Origin: Candidatus Sigynarchaeota archaeon
GTDB taxonomy: Archaea; Asgardarchaeota; Jordarchaeia; Jordarchaeales; Jordarchaeaceae
DNA length: 12,916 nucleotides
Direction of reading: 5' to 3'
Assembly: GCA_030587505.1 (NCBI GenBank)
Contig: JAUQYY010000395.1
Coordinates: forward strand, 1-12,916
Shown here: one piece after another, positions 1-6,390 of the stretch
How the letters are laid out: the number at the start of each line of letters is the position of its first letter
Numbering within the stretch: position 1 is the first letter of the stretch
Notes under the pieces: generated by a model
Database searches by the model: none
Told to the model about the DNA's origin: nothing
The model's input: only the letters and a program-made list of their open reading frames with translations
Translations under genes and position numbers: made by a program

Positions 1-399
1 TCGCGTGGGTTTCCTCATAGTAAACCTTCTAACAGGAGAAAAGGATTTTTGGCCAGGGTAGGCGTGAAGAGCCGAAACATGGTGAGCAAGTATGGTGTTA
101 TCCGCGAGAACATCGAGAGGATAGGCGTAGGCGCTATTAGGCAAGCGGTCAAAGAAGCGGATCTGATTGTGATTGACGAGATCGGAAAGATGGAACTGTT
201 CGTCCCCGAGTTTGCGGTTGCGGTTCTGGAGGCACTTGAATCCTCAAAACCTGTACTTGGTACGATTGGAAAAAACGTTAAACATCCCCTTATTGAGGAG
301 GTCTGGAGAAGAAGGGACGTGGAAATAATCAACCTGACCAGAACCAACAGAGACGAGGTTTACCGCAGGGTGTCTACCCAAATATTGTCAGCTCTCTAA
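1..399 (+). CDS. THEP1-type nucleoside-triphosphatase, 5'-partial, apparent frameshift near base 40
   Basis: This is the C-terminal two thirds of a P-loop NTPase of the THEP1 (nucleoside-triphosphatase) family, which hydrolyses NTPs. The Walker A end lies left of the window. The Walker B segment is clear: LIVIDEIGKMEL, with the family's IDEIGxMEL signature. Upstream is SKYGV, and downstream comes PVLGTIGKN. Bases 2-43 read RVGFLIVNLLTGEK in frame 2, as expected for the family. From about base 40 the match moves to frame 1 (GFLARVGVKSRN) and continues to the TAA at 397-399. One extra base in the A4 run at 39-42 or the T5 run at 46-50 would join the two frames. The TTG at 49 opens the longest uninterrupted frame here but is probably an internal Leu codon, because homology continues upstream of it. 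The frameshift may be an assembly error. Family call fairly sure. Confidence 0.75.
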   Translation, partial: SRGFPHSKPSNRRKGFLARVGVKSRNMVSKYGVIRENIERIGVGAIRQAVKEADLIVIDEIGKMELFVPEFAVAVLEALESSKPVLGTIGKNVKHPLIEEVWRRRDVEIINLTRTNRDEVYRRVSTQILSAL

Positions 400-630
400 T
401 TCCCTCGCAAAGTGCTTAACGTTTCAGCATACAGACAGTGCACTGATTATCCTCTCAAAGGTTTTAAGTGGTATTCGACTAAAAACCCCTAGAAACTGCT
501 TTAGTTCTCAAATCGGCTTGTTGAGGTTATCCACCTCGTGCTCTCCCAGAGGCTCTTTTATCTGAGAGGTCTACTGAACTTCGGTGGAATGTCTATCCGT
601 TTTAATCTTTCAGGTATTTTCAGGAAGCTC

Positions 631-1353
631 TCACGGATTCTTATACCCGAGTAGGGTGTACTTAGGTAGTTTGGTTTGAATGTGGAAAATTTCGGAGATG
701 TGTGCTTGTAGTTCTATTAGAAAGCTGTTGAGTTTAAAGAAGGGCACAACGGGTACCCGCTCGAAAAATCCCACTTCCTCTGGCAGTAGGGTTACGATCA
801 GGGGTACGATTTTTACCTTTTCCCAGCTTGTTATTCTTAGTTTTGAAGCTGTTTCGGGTAGCGTTTCTGAAAGAGCTTCTGTCCTCTCAACCTGTTTTTT
901 ACACGCAACTCTTAAGGTGTGGGTCTTACCTGATTTCCTATAATGTTTGGCGTCTACGCATACTATTAGGGGTTTTTTCAAACCGATAACGTCTATCTCA
1001 TACCTTTTTCGATGTAGTTTGAATCTAAAATTCTGCATACAGGAATAGTTGTTCCTCTCCAGTACCTCTCTCGAAAACGCTTCAAACTCCCTCCAGCTCA
1101 GTATTTTACAGACACTTTCTATTTCTGCACCGTATTTCAAAGCGATCAATGATATCTCGAGTTTAGACTTCAAGTCGAAGGTGATTTTCTGGTTAGCTGG
1201 ATCCTTGCGTCCTTTAGTGGCTAATAGGTTATAAAGCTCGGTGTCTCCCACTATGCTTCTAAATTCTTCAAGATGGAGGGTTTCCTTTTCTCTCAGTTTT
1301 CTTAGAACCGAGACTACCATCTCCGCTTTTTCATCTTTTAGCAAGAGGGGCAC
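631..1353 (-). CDS. PD-(D/E)XK nuclease-fold protein (Mrr-like restriction endonuclease type)
   Basis: The 240-residue product has a helical N-terminal half (residues 1-85) followed by a restriction-endonuclease-like core. The core begins SWREFEAFSREVLE (87-100), typical of Mrr-like families where a Glu in this helix helps bind metal. It then shows EIDVIG with D121 and VCVDAKHY with D134-x-K136, giving the D...(D/E)xK pattern. It would therefore be predicted to cut DNA, but substrate and specificity are unknown. No methyltransferase or second subunit lies nearby, so it is not an evident restriction-modification system and could act in repair. The GTG at 1353 is the longest start. ATG at 1318-1320 (residue 12) is an alternative. 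No strong Shine-Dalgarno site decides between them. AT-rich TATA-like stretches lie at 1366-1373 and about 1385-1391. Confidence 0.6.
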   Translation of the reverse strand: MPLLLKDEKAEMVVSVLRKLREKETLHLEEFRSIVGDTELYNLLATKGRKDPANQKITFDLKSKLEISLIALKYGAEIESVCKILSWREFEAFSREVLERNNYSCMQNFRFKLHRKRYEIDVIGLKKPLIVCVDAKHYRKSGKTHTLRVACKKQVERTEALSETLPETASKLRITSWEKVKIVPLIVTLLPEEVGFFERVPVVPFFKLNSFLIELQAHISEIFHIQTKLPKYTLLGYKNP

Positions 1354-1632
1354 CAGCTTTGAAAGTAAATAAACAAGAGTGAATTATAACTATTATTCTA
1401 CAATGGTACGTTGACGGATTTTTCAACCTGTTTGTGCCCCAGTGTTCTTTTCTGGTTTCTGAAAGCAGGAAAGTAAATTATTCTCTCTGCTACGGTTACG
1501 GCCTTCTAACAAAAGGGGAAATGCTCTATTCGAGGATGCTTTTTTGATTATTCTTTTTAATCAAGAGAACAAGGTTTTAAAAAGCGTTTATGACTGTTTC
1601 TACGACTGATTGATTATTGCTCCAATCCGCCT

Positions 1633-2025
1633 TCAAAAGTTGTCTTTTTTGAAGATGTTTTCGATTTCCCGTGCAGCCATGTTAATTATTCTGTTATAGT
1701 ATCTGGTTGAAGCTGGGATAAGTGCCGACAGTATGAATGATTCATTTGAAGCAACCTCTATGGCTTTGAAAACCACTTTGCCACCGGTACATCTGATCAG
1801 CACGTCTCTTAAATCTCCGAGTCCCAACTCACTCTTCGTTCTGGTAGCTGCTGAAAAAGCAAACGAAGCCATAGCAGCAGCGATTCTCTTGTCAAATTCT
1901 GGCGATTCTGCGGATGCCACTACAAATCCTTCCATGGAAGAGACGACACAGGCTTTTATGGTTCCTTCCTTCGTTATCCTTTCCAGAATTTTTTGGAGTC
2001 CTTCAAGTCTGGAGGTTTCCTGCAA
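1633..2025 (-). CDS. Roadblock/LC7 domain protein
   Basis: The product is a single Roadblock/LC7 domain of about 130 residues, the family's usual size. These are small dimerising alpha/beta proteins that in prokaryotes often regulate Ras-like GTPases of the MglA or Rag type. Visible family features are an N-terminal helix (RLEGLQKILERI), the strand ACVVSSMEGFVVAS, the long helix RIAAAMASFAFSAATR and the closing strands around DVLIRCTGGKVVFKAI. The frame is open back to a TTG at 2112, but the TTG at 2023-2025 is preferred. It has GAGGT at 2034-2038, 8 bases upstream, and starts just before the domain. A TATA-like element at 2087-2097 would put the transcript start near 2066, after the longer start. 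No GTPase partner gene is in the window. Domain call sure, start moderately sure. Confidence 0.8.
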   Translation of the reverse strand: MQETSRLEGLQKILERITKEGTIKACVVSSMEGFVVASAESPEFDKRIAAAMASFAFSAATRTKSELGLGDLRDVLIRCTGGKVVFKAIEVASNESFILSALIPASTRYYNRIINMAAREIENIFKKDNF

Positions 2026-2086
2026 GAAGCATACCTCGCCTTCCCTTGTTTTTGAAAGATTATCGTGTCTACTATTAGATTGCAAA

Positions 2087-2097
2087 CAATTAAATTT
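2087..2097 (-). promoter_or_regulatory. Candidate TATA box of the Roadblock gene
   Basis: AAATTTAATTG on the minus strand, about 62-72 bases upstream of the preferred TTG start at 2025. Transcription would begin near 2066 and leave a roughly 40-base leader carrying the GAGGT ribosome site. Weak call from composition and spacing only. Confidence 0.35.
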
Positions 2098-2212
2098 TTT
2101 CAACACCGCCAACTGTGTTACGGTGATTCGCTTTTTGAAACGGATAGAGTTCTCTGAACAGTTTTTATTGCGAAGCTCGGTGGTGCGTTTCCTGAAAACT
2201 TTTTAGTTAATC

Positions 2213-2219
2213 TTATATC
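2213..2219 (+). promoter_or_regulatory. Candidate TATA box of the epimerase-family gene
   Basis: TTATATC lies about 65-70 bases upstream of the TTG start at 2283, predicting a transcript start near 2242 and a leader of about 40 bases that contains the Shine-Dalgarno site. Confidence 0.4.
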
Positions 2220-2282
2220 TGTAGATACTATTACGGTTATCATTAGGTTAACTCTACTATTGTTGGAAGGGGTGTACCACAT

Positions 2283-3662
2283 TTGACTTCATGGGACATT
2301 AACCTACAAAAACCAGAAATATTCGAAGATCGCCTCAGAGAGATAGCTTCAGGTGACTATGTTGTACTGGTTACCGTTGCCACTAAGCCCGATTTTTATA
2401 AGCAGTTTCCCTTGGTTCTCGAGTGTGAGAGGCGAGGGGTACCCGTTGGGGTGGTTCACACCGGCCAGCATTTTGATGAGCTTTTGGGGTATGGTTTGAA
2501 CGAGTTTCACCTCGATGAGCGTTTGGTTGCCAATCTAAGCATCCGCGGTGACTTGTCGGATAAGTTTGTTGACCTGTTTTCAAAAATGGTGAAATTTGGA
2601 AGGTACCTTTTAAAGAGTTTCCCCGGAACCGAGTTTATTCCTGTTGTTCACGGAGACACTCTCACGGCTGGTGTGGTGCCGTTGGCGTGGAGCTACGGTT
2701 TGGGGAGGAAGTGTGTTCAAAACGAGGCGGGGCTGAGGGGGATGTATCCCAACTCGATGTTCGACTTTGTTAGGGGAGTTATTGATTTTGAGGAGTTCAT
2801 AGACAGTCAGTGGACTCTGGATTGGAGTATCGATAGAAACGAACCGTTTCCCGAACAGATTGACACTTTCATCTGTGGTTCGAGTTGCTTCTGCTTCATT
2901 GCCCCCCATGAGATTAACTATGAGAATCTGGTGCGTGAGGGGTATGATCCGGAACTGATTCCGGTTTGCGGTAATAGTGTTGTTGACGCGGTGGAGTACA
3001 CGAGGAATCACAAGCCTGAGAATAGCATTTTTGAGGTGTACCCTCAGCTCGAACAGGATTACTGGCTTAGGGTGGATATTCACCGTAGGGGAAACCTCAC
3101 GGAGTCCCGCTTCAAAAACATTATCCACGCGATAAAAAAGCTGGTTGTAGATTACAAGATGAATGTTTGCCTCGTAGAGTTAACCGCTATGAGAACCGGG
3201 CTCGAGTACTATGGTCTAACTGACTATGTCAAAAAACTGGCTGAGGATAACAAAAATTTCTTGTTCACTCCCCTGTGGAAGAGCTACAGCAATGTGATCG
3301 AGTTCTTCCGCTCTGGTAACTGTTGGGCGAGTCTAACAGACAGCGGGTCCCAGCAGGAGGAACTCAACCTGATTGACGAGTGTGTACCTCTAACCTGCCG
3401 CTTCAACACGGATAGACCCGAGTCCGTCATGTGCGAATCAAACATACTAACACCCCCACTCGAAAACCTACCCGATTTTCTCCACTACATTTACAAACAC
3501 GATTACCTGAGTAAAATGAAAAAAGCTCCGAAAATCTATGGTCATAACGTTTCTAAAAAAATCATCGATGCCATAGACAAGATTTACCGAAAACACAACA
3601 CGTTTACCTGGTGTCACGAAAAATTCCTGGCGAAAAAAGAGAGGGGAATAGACTACCTCTAG
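2283..3662 (+). CDS. UDP-N-acetylglucosamine 2-epimerase family enzyme (divergent WecB-like)
   Basis: This 459-residue protein has the GT-B fold signatures of UDP-GlcNAc 2-epimerases (non-hydrolysing or hydrolysing), which make ManNAc-type sugars. In order: HTGQHFDE (59-66), VHGDTLT (122-128), NEAGLR (147-152, for VEAGLR), PHEINYENLV (208-217), GNSVVDAV (230-237), DIHRRGN (265-271, for HRREN) and TDSGSQQEE (352-360, for TDSGGIQEE). The usual catalytic Asp (D125), Glu (E148) and His (H267) are kept. Between NEAGLR and PHEINYENL it carries about 28 more residues than WecB, with three closely spaced Cys (198, 202, 204). WecB is about 375 residues, so this is a long, diverged member. TTG at 2283 follows GGAAGGGGTG (2265-2274) by 8 bases. 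No other sugar-pathway gene is adjacent, so the substrate is open. It is divergent from the Roadblock gene. Confidence 0.8.
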   Translation: MTSWDINLQKPEIFEDRLREIASGDYVVLVTVATKPDFYKQFPLVLECERRGVPVGVVHTGQHFDELLGYGLNEFHLDERLVANLSIRGDLSDKFVDLFSKMVKFGRYLLKSFPGTEFIPVVHGDTLTAGVVPLAWSYGLGRKCVQNEAGLRGMYPNSMFDFVRGVIDFEEFIDSQWTLDWSIDRNEPFPEQIDTFICGSSCFCFIAPHEINYENLVREGYDPELIPVCGNSVVDAVEYTRNHKPENSIFEVYPQLEQDYWLRVDIHRRGNLTESRFKNIIHAIKKLVVDYKMNVCLVELTAMRTGLEYYGLTDYVKKLAEDNKNFLFTPLWKSYSNVIEFFRSGNCWASLTDSGSQQEELNLIDECVPLTCRFNTDRPESVMCESNILTPPLENLPDFLHYIYKHDYLSKMKKAPKIYGHNVSKKIIDAIDKIYRKHNTFTWCHEKFLAKKERGIDYL

Positions 3663-3785
3663 GAAAAATTTTAGCTAATACTCAAAACGAAGGTTATGCT
3701 TTGGTGAGAAACGAAGAATTTTAATTTCAAGAAATAAAGTATCACCCGTTTTCGTTCCGTCTTTAGTCTATGACGGCGGAAAGTC

Positions 3786-3795
3786 TTTTTATTTT
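3786..3795 (+). promoter_or_regulatory. Candidate TATA box of the cyclophilin-like gene
   Basis: TTTTTATTTT about 45 bases upstream of the ATG at 3836 would give a transcript start near 3815, leaving a short leader with the GAGGTG ribosome site at 3825-3830. A second AT-rich run (AAATATAA, about 3813-3820) is too close to the start to serve with that leader. Confidence 0.35.
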
Positions 3796-3835
3796 CCTCT
3801 TCCTTTCATTAGAAATATAATCAAGAGGTGTCCAT

Positions 3836-4213
3836 ATGTCTAACAGTTTATCCCGCTTCAAGGTAAAATTCATTATCGAGGGTGTAGGCGAAGCCGAAGG
3901 TGAACTAAACAGAATCCATGCTCCCAGGACAGTAGAAGCTCTGAGGGACGCTCTTCCAATCTCTGGGAGAGCAAACATATGGAAGGAAAAGGAAGTATAC
4001 TTCACAGTTGGAATCAAGAAGGGGCTTGAAAAACCCACAAAAAAGGTCGAGAAAGGAACTCTGGCCTATTGGCCAGTGGGAGACGCCTTGTGCATCTTCT
4101 TTGAAGAACTGGAACCCTACTCGGAAGTAAACATTGTTGGAAAAATCACTAGTAATCTGGAAATCTTCGGAAAAGTGAGAAGAGGTAACAGAATAGAGAT
4201 ACGTCTGGCTTAG
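3836..4213 (+). CDS. Cyclophilin-like (TM1367-type) fold protein
   Basis: The 125-residue product matches the small archaeal and bacterial family that shares the cyclophilin beta-barrel (Pfam Cyclophil_like, typified by Thermotoga TM1367). Characteristic stretches are APRTVEALRDALPISGRA (residues about 22-39), a following EVYFTVG strand, the acidic/lysine-rich turn KKVEKGTLAYWPVGDALCIFF (about 67-87), and a C-terminal basic strand GNRIEIRLA. Members are not known to be active prolyl isomerases and their role is unsettled, so no reaction is claimed. ATG at 3836 has GAGGTG 5 bases upstream and is clear. The gene is monocistronic and convergent with the winged-helix gene at 4287. Its length is normal for the family. 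Confidence 0.75.
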   Translation: MSNSLSRFKVKFIIEGVGEAEGELNRIHAPRTVEALRDALPISGRANIWKEKEVYFTVGIKKGLEKPTKKVEKGTLAYWPVGDALCIFFEELEPYSEVNIVGKITSNLEIFGKVRRGNRIEIRLA

Positions 4214-4218
4214 ACTTG

Positions 4219-4244
4219 CAGTGCGCTCTACTTTTGCGCGACTG
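4219..4244. terminator. Hairpin between convergent genes
   Basis: CAGTGCGC at 4219-4226 pairs with GCGCgACTG at 4236-4244, with one bulged G and a 9-base loop. It lies just after the stop of the cyclophilin-like gene. No clear T run follows on the plus strand, so a terminator role is only plausible. Confidence 0.35.
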
Positions 4245-4266
4245 AAATATACTGTCTGTGTCTTTT

Positions 4267-4286
4267 CCTCTGGCGCTCTTCAGAGG
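4267..4286. terminator. Hairpin directly after the winged-helix gene stop
   Basis: CCTCTG (4267-4272) and CAGAGG (4281-4286) form a perfect 6-bp stem with an 8-base loop abutting the TAA stop (4287-4289) of the minus-strand gene. A pyrimidine run TCTTTTCC precedes it on the plus strand, so the minus-strand transcript is not followed by U. It may mark the 3' ends of both convergent transcripts. Confidence 0.35.
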
Positions 4287-4784
4287 TTAGAGGATTGTTT
4301 GTATCTTTGGAGTCTTTTCCCTTTGGGATTCTGGTTTTACTACTAGACCTTCACCGTCGGTTTCAACGACTACCTCGAAGCCGTCGTGATAAACTCTACA
4401 GGACTTCGAGGGGTTGTCACAGCTTATTTTCAAGACAGAGCAATTAAATTTAATCCCCTCTTCTCTCGGTTCAGCCGAAACCATTTCGGTAATTTCGTCC
4501 CTTTCTTTCAACTTTACGGTTTCAATCCTTAAGCTAACCTCTTCGGGCTTCTCCCTTCTCCCCGGTTTGAGTAATGCTTCTCTCTCCCCAAGCCAATAGA
4601 TTTTTGTTTTTCCCTTTTCCTTTTTCACTGCTATTAATCCCAGGGGTTTGAGTGGGTTCACTATGTCGTATATGCGTCTCTTCGGAACCTTCAATTTTTG
4701 TGCGAGTTCAATGTTGTCAATTCCCCTTTCTCCCGCTTCTCTCAAAAGCTCAATCGCCTTCCTAGCAGCTTCCTCTAACTTCAC
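4287..4784 (-). CDS. E2F/DP-like winged-helix transcription regulator
   Basis: Residues 1-65 form a winged helix-turn-helix: EEAARKAIELLREAGERGID, then IELAQKLKVPKRRIYDIVNP, then KPLGLIAVKKEKGKTKIYWLG as the wing. The helix KRRIYDIVNPLKPLGLI is strikingly like the E2F/DP signature RRIYDITNVLEGIGLI, including the RRIYD residues (36-40) that read DNA in E2F. A charged linker (about 66-108) leads to a C-terminal domain with Cys115, Cys122 and Cys129 and the strands FEVVVETDGEGLVV, possibly a ligand or metal sensor (inference). The GTG at 4784 has AGGGGAGTGA about 7 bases upstream. A TATA box lies at 4828-4837, and an inverted repeat lies further upstream at 4869. Whether it binds E2F-like sites is unknown. 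Fold call firm, function inferred. Confidence 0.75.
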   Translation of the reverse strand: MKLEEAARKAIELLREAGERGIDNIELAQKLKVPKRRIYDIVNPLKPLGLIAVKKEKGKTKIYWLGEREALLKPGRREKPEEVSLRIETVKLKERDEITEMVSAEPREEGIKFNCSVLKISCDNPSKSCRVYHDGFEVVVETDGEGLVVKPESQREKTPKIQTIL

Positions 4785-4827
4785 TATAGTTCACTCCCCT
4801 AATTCCGCAGCATTCTTTCCTGGAGCA

Positions 4828-4837
4828 ATATATAATA
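4828..4837 (-). promoter_or_regulatory. TATA box of the winged-helix gene
   Basis: ATTATATATT on the minus strand. The predicted transcript start is near 4807, about 23 bases before the GTG at 4784, which leaves just enough leader for its Shine-Dalgarno site. Good spacing and composition. Confidence 0.55.
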
Positions 4838-4868
4838 GTAACCTGCGTTATTAAATATTATCCCTTTT

Positions 4869-4883
4869 ATGCGGTAAACGCAT
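4869..4883. repeat. Perfect inverted repeat, possible operator
   Basis: ATGCG-GTAAA-CGCAT is a perfect 5-bp inverted repeat with a 5-base spacer. It sits about 32 bases upstream of the TATA box of the winged-helix gene. Its place suggests an upstream activator or autoregulatory site (inference). Chance occurrence is possible for so short a repeat. The rest of 4785-5035 shows no gene that I can support. Confidence 0.3.
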
Positions 4884-5035
4884 ACTTAGACCTTAGCTTT
4901 AATGGTGTAGTCTTACATTGTTCGATTTTTCTCGTTTGGCTAAACCTCCTGTGAGTGTGACGCTGATATTGGCTGAAGTCCATTTAAATCGTCACGTAAC
5001 TTTTTGCGGGATTGGGTATGACTGGTGGGTCTGTA

Positions 5036-5614
5036 TCACGGAGAAGAGAGTTTTGCTTCTTCAAAAAAAGTCATCACAAGCAGAGTCGGATCTCTCTGCT
5101 CGACTTTTTCTTGGTGGTTCCAGTACGAAACTATTTTCCTGTACTCTTCAAGCTCACTCATTATTTCTTTTCCCATTTTTTCTAAACTCTTTTCTGAGAC
5201 CACTTCGCCCTGCCCTAACCCTGGGCATATCTCTTCCGCTCTTGCCATAAGTCCCCAAGAGAGCCAACCCCTCTTAACCTCGAAGACAAACGGGAAACTT
5301 CGGCAAACAATGGGCCTTCCCGGGTATATCCCGCAGAGATTCTCCTTCAAGAATACGCAGGAACCGTCGGGATTCTTTCTCAACCCTAAGAAGGCATTGC
5401 CCCTGTATGTAGAAATGGGTGGAAATACCAGTCTATCTTCAAATTCTTCTCTAACCTGGTAGAACCCTATGTATCTAGATAATAGTTCCTTAAAATCACA
5501 TTTCAGGTGGTTAGCTAATCGGATAACGTCTCTATGAGTGATTGTTACTATCGAGTTCTTATCTCTACAACAATTACCGCACTGGATGCATTTGAATCTG
5601 ATTCGCTTCACCAT
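5036..5614 (-). CDS. YkgJ-family CxxCxxCC cysteine-cluster protein
   Basis: This 192-residue protein is of the YkgJ/zinc- or iron-chelating family (Pfam CxxCxxCC). It opens with C9-x2-C12-x2-C15-C16 and adds the usual distal cysteines: C86 (DGSCVFL), C94 (NLCGIYPGRP), C104 (VCRSFPF) and C130 (EEICPG). Such proteins are thought to bind a metal or Fe-S cluster, and some act on flagellin or other lysine modification, but the role is unproven here. The segment GSCVFLKENLCGIYPGRPIVCRSFPF is the family's second signature. Residues 145-192 are helical and charged. The ATG at 5614 overlaps the stop of the upstream zinc-ribbon gene by 7 bases, so the two are co-transcribed and probably translationally coupled. 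Confidence 0.85.
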   Translation of the reverse strand: MVKRIRFKCIQCGNCCRDKNSIVTITHRDVIRLANHLKCDFKELLSRYIGFYQVREEFEDRLVFPPISTYRGNAFLGLRKNPDGSCVFLKENLCGIYPGRPIVCRSFPFVFEVKRGWLSWGLMARAEEICPGLGQGEVVSEKSLEKMGKEIMSELEEYRKIVSYWNHQEKVEQRDPTLLVMTFFEEAKLSSP

Positions 5615-5904
5615 GATTTCACTAGCCTCTCAACCATACTTTCTCCTTTCTTATTTTCACCATTCTTTCCGGTTGAATTGTTTTTGTCTTCTAGAGGCCT
5701 ATGATCTCCTTCGAGCGGAAAACTCACTCCGCATTCTTTGCACTCCACTATCCGCTCATATTTTTCTCCCTTCAAAAAAACGTGAATCAAGAGAGGGACT
5801 CCGCAGTTACCACACTTAACATCCTCTAGAGTCCTAGTTTCTATCAAAATGGGTTCACCAAGGTTACTTTTCTCGTCTGCTTTTCTCTGTTCAACATCTG
5901 TCAA
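5608..5904 (-). CDS. Small zinc-ribbon protein
   Basis: The 98-residue product has one zinc ribbon: CGNCG (C31, C34) and, about 20 residues later, CKECG (C55, C58), with a beta hairpin between them (VPLLIHVFLKGEKYERIVE). The N-terminus and the Lys/Asn/Glu-rich tail after residue 62 look unstructured. No specific family is recognised. It could be a nucleic-acid or protein-binding adaptor. An in-frame TGA lies just upstream (5908-5910), so TTG at 5904 is the earliest start. The ribosome site is weak. The 3' end overlaps the YkgJ-type gene by 7 bases. Two metal-binding proteins made together suggest a shared task, such as metal handling or modification of a target (inference). Confidence 0.7.
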   Translation of the reverse strand: MTDVEQRKADEKSNLGEPILIETRTLEDVKCGNCGVPLLIHVFLKGEKYERIVECKECGVSFPLEGDHRPLEDKNNSTGKNGENKKGESMVERLVKSW

Positions 5905-6085
5905 GATTCATCCCAGCATAGATCACATAAGTTCGGTTTATTGTTGTGTTCTCCTCTATTAGATAGTCAAACTTGAGGAAAAACCTTAGTGAGGTTGTCT
6001 CCTTTTTAAAAATTCTAATCCTTTACGGTTAAGGTTTTGTCTACTAGTAAGGTTTCCTCTGATTAAATATTCTGATTCAAACCTT

Positions 6086-6322
6086 TTAAGCTTTTAGGAG
6101 TTGTATTTCGATCGTTGAAACGTTACGCTTGTCGTCTGGAGTTGTTCCAATAATTTCGGTACCTGTGGTGATTTTGCCTAGTTTTACTCCTTCTGGTAAG
6201 AATCGTTGACGGACGATTTCCGCAACATCAACAGCCTTGGAAATCGCTCTTCCACGCGCAACAATTCTGACTTCCTCTGCACCCTGATTAAACTGAATGA
6301 CACAGGCTAGAACATAACTCAT
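6086..6322 (-). CDS. alba: Alba chromatin protein, main body (3' segment of an interrupted gene)
   Basis: This frame encodes residues of Alba from the first helix to the C-terminus: MSYVLACVIQFNQGAEEV, then the strongly conserved ARGRAISKAVDVAEIVRQRF, the LGKITTGTEII strand and the C-terminal NVSTIEIQLLKA. Alba is an abundant dimeric DNA- and RNA-binding protein of archaeal chromatin. The ATG at 6322 is unlikely to be the true start. It has no ribosome site (TTCTACGTCGA precedes it), and the product would lack the first beta strand and the basic K/R pair that contacts DNA. Those are encoded just upstream at 6391-6465 in a different frame. At 78 residues it is about 12-15 short of a normal Alba. 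The stop is TAA at 6086-6088. Confidence 0.85.
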   Translation of the reverse strand: MSYVLACVIQFNQGAEEVRIVARGRAISKAVDVAEIVRQRFLPEGVKLGKITTGTEIIGTTPDDKRNVSTIEIQLLKA

Positions 6323-6390
6323 TCGACGTAGAACACTTAGCGTGCTTCTACTTTGTCGGTTTCAGGCAAAGGGGAAGAGTTCCCTCCTTA
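6323..6390 (-). other. Interruption inside alba (intron candidate, recoding element or disabling insertion)
   Basis: Sixty-eight bases separate the two parts of Alba. They bring an immediate TAA after the Arg-Lys codons and shift the frame. If two codons at the join are native, the extra length is 62 bases. The minus strand folds well. Hairpin 1 uses GGGAA-CTC-TTCCC (6372-6384), extended by AAGG/CCTTT and flanked by CAGG (6394-6397) and CCTG (6363-6366), with AAG bulged. Hairpin 2 uses CGAC (6355-6358), bulged AAA, then GTAGAA-g-CAC, loop GCTAA, GTG-TTCTAC and GTCG (6324-6327). I tried canonical bulge-helix-bulge splices of 56-71 bases and found none that pairs fully. A 20-base splice at hairpin 1 fits loosely but leaves TGA in frame. 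AAGGAGGG after the stop is a ribosome-site-like motif. Confidence 0.7.

Noticed and set aside
400..630. tRNA or small gene in the spacer after the NTPase
   Set aside because: No cloverleaf elements such as a GGTTCRANNC T-arm were seen on either strand, and no frame has a start with a ribosome site.
1354..1632. Possible small gene or C/D box RNA between the nuclease and Roadblock genes
   Set aside because: I found no paired C and D boxes and no frame with a ribosome site. The stretch is AT-rich and looks like promoter and 3' spacer.
4918..5250. Plus-strand frame opposite the YkgJ-type gene
   Set aside because: Most of it is antisense to a gene with a clear family signature, and it has no domain or ribosome site of its own.
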